NCBI GenBank assembly: GCA_963576565.1
Contig: OY755038.1
Span: forward strand, 136,045,348-136,109,347
DNA: 64,000 nt
Direction of reading: 5' to 3'
Source: Aspidapion aeneum
Taxonomy: Eukaryota > Arthropoda > Insecta > Coleoptera > Brentidae
In this document: positions 1 through 9,654 of the stretch, one piece after another
Numbering within the stretch: position 1 is the first letter of the stretch
Layout: each line of letters begins with the position of its first letter
Translations under genes and position numbers: made by a program
The notes under the pieces: generated by a model
What the model saw: only the letters and a program-made list of their open reading frames with translations
What the model was told of the DNA's origin: nothing
Databases searched by the model: none

Positions 1-685
1 TGCAACTACTGATACTATAAAGTTAAAAAAAAGATGCAGAGCTTTTTGGGAACTGGGTAAATGTAGAAATAAGATTTTATATTATTGTTCTGATTATTAA
101 ATTATGTTTTTGTAATAATTGTGTTTTATTTAAATATATAGGTATAGGTATATCTATTGTTCCTTTTCTTAGACATAAAACAAAATCTGGACTTAAAAAT
201 AATTTGTAACAAAATTGTATTGTCAACACTGATCTCTATATATATATAACTGTCAACAACATGGGTTGTCACTGACTTGTGTTTGTTTACTATGTCATAA
301 CAAAAGATTAAATACTTATATTTTTTGACTAATTAAATAAGAATATATTTAGTATCCATAATTTTTTAAACTTAATTGTTGATGCGTCTTGATCCTCTTT
401 TAAGGCAGTAGTCAGGTCTATTAAAAACCTAGAATATTGCAGTCAAGGAAGACTGAAATTAGGTAAAATGATCTATGTGTATTTATTTTCTGCGTGCAAC
501 TACTGATACTATAAAGTTAAAAAAAAGATGCAGAGCTTTTTGTGAACTGGGTAAATGTAGAAATAAGATTTTATATTATTGTTCTGATTATTAAATTATG
601 TTTTTGTAATAATTGTGTTTTATTTAAATATATAGGTATAGGTATACCTATTGTTCCTTTTCTTAGACATAAAACAAAATCTGGA
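1..685. repeat. 191-bp direct repeat (1-191 and 495-685)
   Basis: Positions 1-191 recur at 495-685 with about two visible mismatches (GGGAACTGGG versus GTGAACTGGG, TATATCTA versus TATACCTA). Homology stops sharply at AAATCTGGA in both copies. The 303 bp between them is not repeated and has no coding signal; 276-300 matches, inverted, the stretch at about 61,673-61,707. The repeat may start left of the window. Two LTRs, or a partial tandem duplication, would both fit. Confidence 0.7.
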
Positions 686-1160
686 GTTCCGTACAGACCT
701 GAACATTGCGACGAACAACGAACAGACCAACAATCAAACGACGAACAGCAAATGGCCTCTTTTTATTTCGACAAGGCAAAAACAAATATAACGTTTGTGA
801 TGTTCCCATGTTCTCAGTTGTATTCCTTCGAGATTCATTATCTTTGATGTTGGGGAAAAACAGACAATTTATGGGAATGCCACGAACCGTTCACCGAATG
901 GCTGGGATTTGGGGAATAGTTTGCAAACGCATTTGTAATCCCGTCCAAGTTAGTGTTTGCTTCACGGTTCAGTTCGTTGCTTTGTTCGTTGTTCGTAGGT
1001 ATGTTCATGACTGTATGAAGCTAAGTTAAAAAACGATAATGATAATTTAAGATTTATAATTTCTTTATTCTTTAATAATTTAAACTTATCGATTAGTACA
1101 CAGCAAAATTATTATTTTATTCTTTAACTTGGAAAACGCTTCAATTTTATTAAAAAATAC
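686..1160. other. unassigned AT-rich stretch
   Basis: No domain, RNA gene or terminal repeat recognised. The short open frames here overlap on the same strand, have no family resemblance and look like chance. Confidence 0.4.
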
Positions 1161-2190
1161 AATTTTTGGGCTATAAGGACTAAAACTTGATGTGGAGGGA
1201 TTCCCTCTACCAGGGGAGCTAAAAATGGAGAACTTGAGTTTTCAGCAGTCTTGGAGGTGTCTAAATAGGAAAAATTAATAAATAAGCATTAAAACATTTT
1301 TGATTAATTTAAACAATTTAAATTTTTAAATTATTTTTGGTTAAAGTACTGACCAAATTTAAAGTACAAGTAATTAAAAGAATAAAATTTAATCTTATAC
1401 TTTGGTAAATACCTGAAACTGGAATTCAAAAAATCAATACTCCTGATGGGCTTTTAGGACTTAGACTTGATGTAGAGGGATTCACAGTCCCAGGGGAGCT
1501 ATAAAACGGAGGGCTTGAGTAGTCAGCGTACTTGCAGGTTTCTAAATAGACAAAAATAATATTTATATATTAAAACATATTTATTTCAATTTAAACAATT
1601 TTAATTTTTAAATTATTTTTGGGTCAAGTAATAGCAAAATTTAAGGTAATTGAAAAAACCTTAAATCTAATACACTAAGTATGAGATTTAAGGTTTTTCA
1701 TACCTGAAACTGGAATTACAAAACTTGATGTTCCTGGTGGGATTTAAAATTGACGTAAAGCAATTCGCTGTCCCAGGCGGGCTACAAAACGGACAACTCG
1801 GGTGTCTAAAAACAAAAGAATTATTATATGTTAACTTTAATTTTAATTTTAATAATTTATTTTTAGTCATTTAAAAAAGATTGCATTATTTTAAGTGTTT
1901 AGGCTGCTTATATGATTACTTACACAAACCAAGTTCAAAATAATTAAAAAGAAAAACTTATATCTAATACTTTGGTATACCTGAAACTAAAAATAATAAG
2001 CTTGGGCTATAAAGACTGAAACTTGATGTACATGGATTCGGTGTCCCAGGGGGGCTGGAAAACGGCACACTTGAATAGTCAGCGGACTTGGAGGTGTCTA
2101 AACAGAAAAATATAATACCTAAATATTTAAATAATTTTAATGTTTAAAATATGTTTGGTTGAAATGAACCTAAAAATTAGACAATTTGAA
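1160..2190. repeat. four-unit tandem repeat, ~280-bp period
   Basis: Four diverged copies of one unit begin near 1168, 1448, 1739 and 2004 (spacings about 280, 291 and 265). Each opens with GGGCTATAAGGACT-like sequence, then ACTTGATGT, a CCCAGGGGAGCT-like box and GTGTCTAAA, followed by AT-rich filler ending in ACCTGAAACTGGAATT. No coding potential is visible. The divergence suggests an old array or the body of an unidentified element. Confidence 0.7.
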
Positions 2191-2499
2191 ATTATTGAAT
2201 ATTGTTTTAAGCCGGAAAACGGTCAATTCTTTAAAAGACTTTTAAAACTAAGGATCCTAGAACAAGGGAATCCAATCCCGCACTAAAACCTTAATCCCGC
2301 AAATCCGCGGGATTATAGCCATCAATCCCGCAGATCCGCGAAATTGCGGGATTGCAAAAAATAGTAATATTCTTTGTACTCAGCCTACTAAATATGAAAA
2401 AAAAAGTTTTTATGCAATAAAAAACAGAGTATAGTAGCAAGAAAATATTTATCACATATAGATACAAAACAAAATAAAATAGTCGGAATAGCTTAAAAG

Positions 2500-2735
2500 T
2501 TACATTTTACATTGCTTTTGAAAATATTTCCGGAGCAAAGATAACATGTGTTTTTCTTTTAAACTGGATCTAATTTTAATGCACATATAACCTGCGGCTG
2601 AAAACGCACACTCAGCTTCGACACTTGTAGGAGGAATCGACTTAAGACAGTTATACGCAGCTTCCAACTATATGCCCCTATTCCCACCGCATTCAAAAAG
2701 GGTCATTTCATGTTTAAGTAGCTAGTCAAGTGATG
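2500..2735 (-). pseudogene. hAT transposase C-terminal dimerisation domain fragment
   Basis: Reading the minus strand from about 2735 to the stop at 2500-2502 gives a peptide containing LEAAYNCLKSIPPTSVEAE followed by CAFSAAGYMCIKIRSSLKEK. This is the classic hAT dimerisation pattern (P-x-S-x-x-x-E-x-x-F-S-x-A-G, then R-x-x-L). In functional hAT proteins this domain mediates transposase multimerisation at the C terminus. One in-frame stop (TAG) sits before LEAAYN, and the catalytic region upstream is absent. The mariner-like element is inserted just upstream, about 20 bp before this frame becomes recognisable. Only the domain assignment is firm; the subfamily is not identifiable from so little. 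Confidence 0.75.
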
Positions 2736-2753
2736 CTCGGGATCGGGCTGGTA

Positions 2754-4317
2754 CAGGGTGTTCCAAATTGGGCACTTTTAGGGGGTTTAAGGTACTTCTA
2801 GGGGAGACAGAGAAAAACTGACCACGGATTGCGAAGCTCAAATTTTAAGAGAAGACTTATAGTGAAAACCGCATTTTGAAATATCGTCTCGTCTTTGAGC
2901 TACGGGGGCTTTTTGAAAAGTCTGCATTTTGGAAGGGGGTCTATAACTTCGTTATTAGTGGAAATTTTAGAGTAAATTGCAATTTTATAGACTTTGTCAC
3001 GAGGAATTCACCCGCGAAATTAAATTTTAACTGTCACTTTTATTTTTTGAGATATGACATAAAGTTGTATTTTTTCTTATGGAATGGCGTATATTTTAAT
3101 TAATTTTCGAATTCGTTATTGAATTCTTATCAAAATGATGTATCATATGTCATAGTTTTATTGAGCGGTTTCGGAGATAACTAAAGTTTTTTATTTTTGT
3201 CTAGTATGCGTTGAATGACGTCATGCACCATTGACATGAAAGCTTTGCGGTCAAATCCTACTTCAATGCTCCTATAGTTTTGTTGTCTGATACTATGCAA
3301 ATCAAGTTGGCCTTGCTTCTTGGCGTTTTGTCATTGTTTTCAATTGTTTAAACAATTTGACATTACGCTTTGATATGAAATTATTTTGCACAAAAGCGTT
3401 TTTAGTTTTATTTTGAAATGTGTATCAAAACGATGAAAAGTATGACATGTTAGAATGTTACTGGGAAAGTAATGATTATCGACAGGGCGCTGGAAACTTA
3501 TATCTTCAAAGTATCCCGAACGAAGACAACCGTATATGGATATATTTCCAAAGTTGAAAAGGAACCTTATTGTTCAGTATGGCTCTTTTTCAAAACCGCG
3601 GGCCAAAATATATGACATTAGGAGGGACCGTGAGTTAGAGGAGATAGGCATTATTATTGGTGAGTTAGAACAAAACAATTCGCGATCAATGAGACAAAAG
3701 GCATACCGAGAACTTCAGTCAACCGAACACTTAAACGGAATAATTATAAGCTTTGAGGGCCGTCAGCTGAATTATAATTTTTCCAAACCAGGCTTACTAT
3801 ATTTTTGACTGTGTAAAATAATAAAACTACTGGAGTGCCTTTACCTGCCTCAGCAGGAAATCATAGCGCACTAGAAATAAGTGAAAAATCTGAATATCTC
3901 CTAAGCCGCTCAATCAAACTATGACATATCATACATCATTTTGAAAAGAATTCAATGGCGAATTCGAAAATTAATTAAAATATAGGCCATTCCATAAGAA
4001 ACAATGCTTCATATCTCAAAAACTAAAAGTGACAGTTAAAATTTAATTTAGCGGGTGAATTCCTCGTGACAAAGTCTATAAAATTGCAATTTACTCTAAA
4101 TCAAAATTTCCACTAATAACGAAGTTATAGAACCCCTTCCAAAATGCAGAGTTTTCAAAAAGCCCCCGTAGCTCAAAGACGAGACGATATTTTAAAATGC
4201 GGTTTTCACTATAATTCTTCTCTTGAAATTTGAGCCTCGCAATGCGTGGTCAGTTTTTCTCTGTCTCCCCTGGAAGTACCTTATACCCCCTAAAAGTGCC
4301 CAATTTGGGACACCTTG
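2754..4317. mobile_element. Tc1/mariner-like element with ~430-bp terminal inverted repeats
   Basis: The element is bounded by TA dinucleotides (2752-2753 and 4318-4319), the target duplication typical of Tc1/mariner elements. Its ends are CAGGGTGTTCC and, inverted, CAAGGTGTCCC, followed by an almost identical CAAATTGGGCAC. The inverted arms run roughly 2,754-3,195 and 3,885-4,317 and stay alignable to a GAGCGG(T/C)TT box at their inner ends. The ~690-bp core carries a broken N-terminal transposase fragment. It is nested inside the hAT remnant and so is younger than it. Confidence 0.75.
3441..3808 (+). pseudogene. N-terminal helix-turn-helix fragment of an insect transposase (DUF4817-like)
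   Basis: The frame starting at 3441 reads MLECYWESNDYRQGAGNLYL and is lost near 3540. The frame starting at 3536 continues with SFSKPRAKIYDIRRDRELEE and SMRQKAYRELQST. The order (MLECY...N...A..LY, then a GSF.KPR linker, then S.RQ.A.EL) is that of the DUF4817-type helix-turn-helix found at the N terminus of a widespread insect transposase family. At least one frameshift joins the halves, and homology ends before any DDE catalytic region. In intact relatives the domain is expected to bind the terminal repeats. The family call rests on motif memory, not a search. Confidence 0.55.
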
Positions 4318-4439
4318 TACAGCCACAGGAGAGGACTCTCAGACTGATACCCATGCAGTACGAAGGCTTCGATCCAATTTCTCTTCTAAATTCGAAGGTG
4401 ATGGTTCGCGTTGTTATCAGATGAGATAAAGGCTCGCTT

Positions 4440-4612
4440 ATATCGAATCCCGCAAATCCCGCGAATCCGCACGGATAATCCTGCAAGGTTGATCCCGCAA
4501 AATTCCTGCGGGATCCAGCATTTGCTGGGTCCAGCATTTGCGGGATACAGCATTTGCGGGATCTAGCATTTACGGGATCTGGCATTTGCGGGATCCACCA
4601 TATGCGGGATTG
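4440..4612. repeat. GCGGGAT-rich minisatellite in the hAT right subterminal region
   Basis: About six to seven copies of an 18-19-bp unit of the form GGGATCCAGCATTTGC occupy 4509-4607, preceded by looser ATCCCGC repeats. The same heptamer recurs at 2272-2356 near the other hAT end. Such subterminal repeats often serve as transposase contact sites in hAT elements; that role here is inference. Confidence 0.65.
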
Positions 4613-4620
4613 GATGCCCT

Positions 4621-5059
4621 ATAGGACTATCTTAGGGCCCAGGCCCTCAGTGTGTGCCTGGTGGATAAACCAACGCTGGCAGAGCTTACAAACTTATATA
4701 TTGCTTACCTTTTGGTATCTGAAAAAGGCAAATCCCTTTCTCGTACGAGTTCGCCACCCAGCGACCCAACAATAATGGGTATTTTATGTTTTTTGCCTTT
4801 TTTTTTTGAATAGCAAATGTTTATTTTTGCTTCTTTGGTGTATGGCAGTGACAAAATCGCAGAATGTTGACAGATAATGACATTATTTAATCAAAAAATC
4901 TACGCCAATGGGTAACCAATTGTATACGAGGTTTTTTAAAACGTAAAAATCTATGTCGGTACCTTTAGAAGGAACTTCGTTATACAGTGACCTTAAGAAT
5001 GGCAGGCTGCGTGAAAGATGCGCGTAGCACCCCCACCACGTGAGTTCCCTATCGGTTTG
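4621..5059. other. unassigned sequence with a dispersed ~95-bp repeat
   Basis: No gene seen. Positions 4,905-4,995 recur in the same orientation at 61,743-61,835 (shared words include GGGTAACCAATTG and ATCTATGTCGGTACC), so a short dispersed repeat or element end lies here, beside the point where the gypsy-like element is truncated. Confidence 0.5.
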
Positions 5060-5069
5060 TTAGGTGATC

Positions 5070-5718
5070 CGTGATTGTAGTATGTACACAGACCCAAAAA
5101 GCTTCTTAATTCATGTTTGTCACGAGGTTGAGGCCATTCTTTTATTGCTTGTAACTTCTTTTCGTCAGTGTGGATGCCTTCTCGGGAAACGACGTGACCC
5201 AGGAACTCAAATTTTTCTTGGAATAGAAAATATTTCTTTGGGTTTAATTTAAGATTGGCACTTTTGATTCTTAAAAATACTTCTTGTAAATTGTCTAGAT
5301 GATATTGAAATTATTTGCCCATTACTATGACAACATCCAAGTAAACTAGGCAGGTTTTCTAAGTAAGTCCTAGTAGAACAACTTCCATTAGTCTTTCAAA
5401 TGTTGCTGGGGCATTACATAGGCCAAATGGCATCACATTAAACTGGTAAAGTCCACTGCCAGCAGAGAATGCTGTCTTCTCTTTATCTCTTTCAAAGATT
5501 CCTACTTGCCAATACCCACTTTTTAGGTCAAGAGTAGAAAACCAATATGATCCTGCCAATGTTGTTAATGTGTCGTCTATTCTAGGCAGTGGGTAACTAT
5601 CTTTCTTGGTCACATCGTTAAGTTTCCTGTAGTCGACGCAAAATCTACTACTACTTCCATCCTTTTTAGTGACCAGGACCACAGGAGATGACCAATGACT
5701 CTTCAATAACCCCGTCAC
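5070..5718 (-). pseudogene. gypsy-like reverse transcriptase (partial, degraded)
   Basis: The open part (5359-5718) has SHWSSPVVLVTKKDGSSRF-like sequence, VDYRKLNDVTKKDSYPLPRI, STLDLKSGYWQV (catalytic Asp in TLD) and FGLCNAPATFERLME. Beyond a stop at 5359 the same frame continues to about 5,070 with YLDVVIVMGK, LKLNPKKYFLFQ, FLGHVVSREG and LRSFLGLCTYY. The catalytic Y-x-D-D box reads YLDV, so its second aspartate is lost. A frameshift near 5,690 separates this from the upstream linker. An active enzyme would copy element RNA into cDNA; this copy cannot. Confidence 0.85.
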
Positions 5719-6289
5719 TGAGCATTTTATTAATGCGATTGTGAACTTCTTCTTGTTTGGCCATTATTAGTCTTCTTGGGGGCTGTCTTATCGGTTGGGC
5801 ATCGCCAGTGTTGATGGAATGTTGAATAAGGTTTGTGCGTCCCAAACTACTCTTAGTTTCAAAGATATTACTTTGCTCTTCTATAAACTTTCTCGCTTTA
5901 CTAAATTCTTCTGGAGTGAGATGTTGCCAAGTTGACTGAAATTGCTGAAGCACCTCCGTTGGTAACTTGCTTTTATCCTCGAAAATTGGCTCTTCACATC
6001 TTGTCACTTTCTGGACTTGTTCAAATAATGCTACCACCACTCCCTTATTAGTTTTGACACTATTTGGGAAAATATTGGCGACTCTAATCGGGATGTCTTT
6101 ATCGGTTTTAACTAGTGACTTTGCAACGAGGTAGGTGTTGGGTATATTCTGTTGGCTTATAAGTCCGACGCAGCTTGCTGTTTTACTTTCTAGCCTCTCA
6201 AAAATTATGGTCTCACTGTTACCGACCAGTCTTGTTGTGCATACTGCTACCACCTTTATTGCTTCTTTATTGAAGTGTCTATTTGACAA
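5666..6289 (-). pseudogene. gypsy-like pol linker between protease and RT
   Basis: A 207-residue frame joins protease to RT. It contains VVAVCTTRLVGNSETIIFER, HLTPEEFSKARKFIEEQSNI and LIQHSINTGDAQPIRQPPRR, then RLIMAKQEEVHNRINKML. The INTGDAQPIRQPPRR segment, a few dozen residues before the RT, is a hallmark of insect gypsy-type pol. Frameshifts at both ends separate it from the protease frame and the RT frame. Confidence 0.75.
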
Positions 6290-6320
6290 AATGAACTCTT
6301 CTTTCCCAAAACTTAGGGTA

Positions 6321-6722
6321 TTAAGTTTCCAGATCCATTCCCAAAATAAATTCGTCTTCTATTTCTGCAACTAATACAGTGTGGCGAAACTTCAATCTTC
6401 CCAGCTCTAGGTCTATGTCTGTCTGCCCCAACACGTCGGCGGATTCTCCAGTCACAGTCTTAAGTGTTATTTTCTTTTCTGTTGGTCGTATTTTATATCT
6501 CGTTGCAATTTTGAACTTAAGCAATGATATGGCAGCACCAGTGTCTACTGTTATATTAACTTTTCTTCCATTAATAAGTCCATCGATGTTAAGACTGTCA
6601 GCAGTATGTTTTAAGTTCTTAATAGAGTAAATTTTGGGGGCTAAAATCCCATTAGCCAACCCCGCCCCTCTGCGTTGACTAGTTTTAGTTTTCCTGATCT
6701 CTTCTTCGGTACTCTTTCCCAC
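6321..6722 (-). pseudogene. gypsy-like retropepsin (aspartic protease)
   Basis: A 133-residue frame with VNITVDTGAAISLLKFKI about two-thirds of the way along: D-T-G is the retropepsin catalytic triplet. FRHTVLVAEIEDEFILGMDL near the end matches the ILGMD (flap/ILG-D) end of the fold. The homodimeric protease would process Gag-Pol in the capsid particle. It is out of frame with the zinc-knuckle frame upstream and the linker downstream. Confidence 0.8.
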
Positions 6723-7976
6723 TAGATAGTGAGCGAGACCTTATTTGTACACGACAATCGCGTTGAATATGCCCTGTACGTCCGCATCTGAAACACTTTA
6801 CATTTGGAGGGGATCGTTTGCTTTCTTTCAAAGAATCAATCTTCTCTATCAGTGATTGAAACATTTGGTTTAGCGTTTTTGAGCTGACCTCATCTCCAGT
6901 GCTCATTCCTTCTCCCTCCTGAATTGACACAGCTCTGGCCTGGACATATTATTTGACGATTCAACTTCAAGAGCTCGAATCAACACTTCACTGCTGTTAT
7001 GAAAGCGTTCTCGACGAAGTAACTTTGCTAAGTCCGTGTCTCGCAAGCCGTTAATAAAGCGATCTACCGTGAAGGGATCTCTGTAATTTTCTGGCATTTC
7101 TGGATAAGCCAAATACATCAGCCTCCTGATATCTGCTTCATACTCTTGCAATGATTCTCCTGCTCTTTGCTGACGTATATTTAATTTTGACTAATGTAAA
7201 TTTCGCAAGTGTTCATCTCCATACCTTCTTTCTAATGCTGCCACTAAAACGTTATAATTCTGTTTTTGTTCGGCTAGAATGGACCGTAAAAGTCCCAGAG
7301 CAGGTTTTTGTAGAGCTACTAACAAGGCTCTAGCTTTTTCGTCATCGTCCCAGCCATTTGCAGCAGCGGCAGCTTCAAACTGTTGTTTGTAGGTGGACCA
7401 GGAAAACGTACCAACGAAATTTGGAGGTTTGATGTTTTGGTTGGAATTCACAACATATCCCTGAGCTTTTATTTTGTTGTGTTCTTTTTGGAGCTGTATA
7501 AGCTGTTTTGACACGTCCTGGAATTTTTCTTCCATGGTTTGAAAAACTTCTTCCCTTACATTCTGTAGTTTGTTCTCCACTTTTTCTTCAACATGTTGTA
7601 CCTTTTCTTCAACATTTTGTGCCTTCTCTTTAACATTTTGTACCGTTTCTTCTACATTTTGCAATTTATTTTGTACCTTTTATTCTACACCATCCATTCT
7701 TTGGGTTATTTCTTCCTTAAGATCTTCGGTTGCAGTCTTGAACTCTTCTCTCAGCTGTTCGAAGTTGCTCTTTATCTGATCGAAGTTTTCTTGCATGCTA
7801 TCTAATGTCTTTCTCATAACATTCTGGTTTTGTTCGATGGTCTGTTTCATATCGCCCTGGTTTTGTTCCATGGCCTGTCTTATATCGTTCTGGTTTTGAG
7901 TCATTTGAGCTGCTAGAGCCTGCATCATTTTAGTTAGATCTTCCATCTTTGCCGATCCTTGTCTAGTAAGCATCAA
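6685..7976 (-). pseudogene. gypsy-like gag with coiled coil and CCHC knuckle
   Basis: The frame from 7976 runs to about 6,903, broken only by stops at about 7,680 and 7,191, then shifts into the frame ending at 6,685. The N-terminal third is a Gln/Asn-rich heptad-like coiled coil (repeats such as QAMEQNQGDMKQTIEQNQ and VQNVKEKAQNVEEKVQHVEE). Next comes a capsid-like part (IKPPNFVGTFSWSTYKQQFE, then LQEYEADIRRLMYLAYPEMP). Last is the zinc knuckle CFRCGRTGHIQRDC, with all C-C-H-C ligands present. Gag would package element RNA. The first ATG gives the longest N terminus, but the start is not proven. Confidence 0.8.
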
Positions 7977-8725
7977 CTTCCTGATAAATAACTTAAAACG
8001 TTTATTTTAGGGCTATAAAGCGAATGTCAAAGTCGGTTTTTCAGTATCTCTTCGGATTCTTAAATAGAACCTAATGGAATGTTCTGGAATTTTCTAGTAA
8101 ATGCAGTAATTTATCACTCTATCGATGACTAGGCAAATGTAGAAGTCCCTTTTTTTATCATCTCTTTTAGTTCTTGAATAGAAAGTCGTAGAATGTTATG
8201 GAATATTCTAGAAAATATTTATAATTCTTACTTTTTAACTAACTAAACTAATATCGAAGTCGCTTTTTGGATATCTCTTCTGGTTCTCGAATAGAACGTC
8301 GTAGAATGTTATAGAATATTCTAGAAATTCTTCCTAATTCTTACTTTTGAAATAACTAAACTAATGTCGAAGTCGGTATTTGTATATCTCTTTTACTTTT
8401 TGAATAGAACGTCGTAGAATGTTATGGAATCTTCTAGAAATTATTTTTAATTCTTACTTTTAAAATTTCTAAGCTAATGTCGAAGTCGCTTTTTGGATAT
8501 TTCTTCTGGTTTTCGAATAAAACAATATCGAACTTCTTCGAATATTCTAGATAAATCACTTACTGTTCTTCTATCCAGTTGTTCTAGCCGGTGATACCAT
8601 GTAAGGGTAGTCTTTGCACTATTCAGTTCTGAATATTCTGGCAAAATCACTTACTGTTCTTCTTTTTAATTGTCCTATCCGGTGGTACTATGTAAGGATA
8701 GTCTTTGCACTATTTATTTTTTTTA
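7977..8725 (-). repeat. gypsy leader with ~113-bp tandem repeats
   Basis: Between the primer-binding site and gag lie about five diverged copies of one unit, marked by (T/A)TCGAAGTCG-like starts near 8030, 8139, 8252, 8365 and 8478. Each contains (GG/AG)TTCTTGAATAGAA(A/C)-like sequence followed by GTAGAATGTTA and a TTCTAGAA core. The final ~150 bp toward the LTR holds another two-copy repeat (TTACTGTTCTTCT...GTACTATGTAAGG-like). No coding signal. Confidence 0.75.
8077..8439. promoter_or_regulatory. array of heat-shock-element-like motifs
   Basis: Inverted nGAAn pentamers are contiguous at 8077-8094 (GAAtgTTCtgGAAttTTC, four perfect units). Five-unit runs with one mismatch (TTA for TTC) occur at 8191-8213, 8304-8326 and 8417-8439, each GAA..TTA..GAA..TTC..GAA with exact 2-bp spacing. 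This matches the heat-shock-factor consensus (alternating GAA/TTC at 5-bp pitch). Placement in the leader of an LTR element suggests, but does not prove, stress-responsive transcription. Confidence 0.6.
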
Positions 8726-8743
8726 ATCTCACTGCTGACACCA
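8725..8743 (-). other. primer-binding site of the gypsy-like element
   Basis: Two bases inside the LTR end, the minus strand reads TGGTGTCAGCAGTGAG. The TGG start (complement of a tRNA CCA end) and the position are as expected for a minus-strand primer site. Resemblance to the 3' end of a leucine tRNA is from memory and unchecked. Confidence 0.6.
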
Positions 8744-8745
8744 AT

Positions 8746-8968
8746 TGTTACGAGTTCACAACGACAAATTAAAACTCGCAAATGTCAAAAACGATACGTC
8801 AATTTATTTCGACAATTATGTACAAAAACACGCACTTAAACTTACTAATAACTTGCTACTAATTCACTACTGTAATCGACCTACTATCTCGCTGCTACCG
8901 TTTGTTATCTCTGACTGACTGCCTTTGACGCCTGGAAAGTTCTCGCATTAATGCGGCCGCAAGTCACA
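8746..8968 (-). repeat. putative 5' LTR of the gypsy-like element (223 bp)
   Basis: On the minus strand the segment starts TGTGACTTGCGG and ends CTCGTAACA, giving TG...CA ends, with the primer-binding site 2 bp beyond. No second LTR is present to confirm its length, so the outer boundary at 8968 is inferred from the TG dinucleotide. It abuts the non-LTR remnant. Confidence 0.55.
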
Positions 8969-9019
8969 GATAACGTAACTAAAACCTAGACTAATAATAC
9001 AACCTTAAGATAAGTCAAC

Positions 9020-9589
9020 TTAATACTTTACTAAACCTAAATAAATTCTAACTATAAAATTTAAATAACTTAAATTTGTAACATTATCTAAGTCAATCAT
9101 TTTTCTAAAAACTACATCACTGTTTAATTCTATATTACATATGTGTTTATTACAGTCAAGAGTAAGATCAATTGAAAAATCTACATTATCATCATTTGGT
9201 TGATTATAAACCGACTTAAAAAAATCTGGAAAATTTTCGACAATTTCCTGTGGGTCACTGATAATTTTGTTGTTGTATTTCATTTGTTTTGGATAGCCAA
9301 CCGTCTTACGTGTAGATTTAATATATGACCAAAAGGATTTCATATTCGCTAGTATATTATGCTGTGTAAATTTTAAAAAGAATTCATAATCTTTAATGAT
9401 TGATGTTTTAGATAAGGCCCTTAAATTTTTGTATTCACGATTCAATTTATCAGTTTTCTTCCTACTGAACATATTATATATTTTATTTTTATCCTTAATT
9501 AACTTAAACGTTTTTGCTGAAAAGTACGATGAATTTTTTAGATTTTTTCGAAGTTTTTTTGGGACAAACAGCTCTACAGCTGTATACAA
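9020..9589 (-). pseudogene. endonuclease-RT linker of a non-LTR ORF2
   Basis: A 189-residue frame rich in Lys and Asn contains WSYIKSTRKTVGYPKQMKYN and ISDPQEIVENFPDFFKSVYN. The 'W.YI...R...G.P' and 'I.DP..I...F..FF..VY' signature lies between endonuclease and RT in Jockey/CR1-type ORF2 proteins. The last ~20 residues no longer match, indicating a breakpoint near 9,060. The expected RT fingers domain does not follow. Confidence 0.7.
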
Positions 9590-9654
9590 AATAGTGTAAA
9601 AATTTATATCAGGTGACCGTAAGATAGTCCAATCAACTTTCTCAAAGTAATCAT

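Larger units (their letters stand above)
2265..4620 (-). mobile_element. hAT-superfamily DNA transposon remnant
   Basis: The ends form an imperfect terminal inverted repeat: AGGGAATCCAATCCCGCA on the left and AGGGCATCCAATCCCGCA as the reverse complement of the right end. The flanking octamers are only partly alike (CTAGAACA and ATAGGACT, 5 of 8), as for a decayed 8-bp target duplication. A hAT dimerisation domain lies inside on the minus strand. Subtracting the nested element at 2,754-4,317 leaves about 790 bp, so most of the transposase is missing. Subterminal GCGGGAT heptamers repeat at both ends. Confidence 0.6.
5060..8968 (-). mobile_element. Ty3/gypsy-like LTR retrotransposon, 3'-truncated
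   Basis: Read on the minus strand the order is LTR (8746-8968), primer-binding site, ~750-bp repeat-rich leader, gag, protease, linker and RT up to about 5,070. RNase H, integrase and the 3' LTR are missing, so the target duplication cannot be checked. The gag-to-RT order, the CCHC knuckle and the RT sequence (VDYRKLND, PLPRIDDTL, FGLCNAPATFERLM) identify a Ty3/gypsy-type element. Several frameshifts and stops show that it is inactive. Confidence 0.85.

Noticed and set aside
542..1029. Overlapping 101- and 107-residue frames
   Set aside because: They overlap on the same strand in different frames, have no recognisable domain, and the first starts inside the 191-bp direct repeat.
4250..4585. 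111-residue minus-strand frame rich in PxNAxS repeats
   Set aside because: It is a translation of the GCGGGAT minisatellite and of the mariner-like terminal repeat; no family resemblance.
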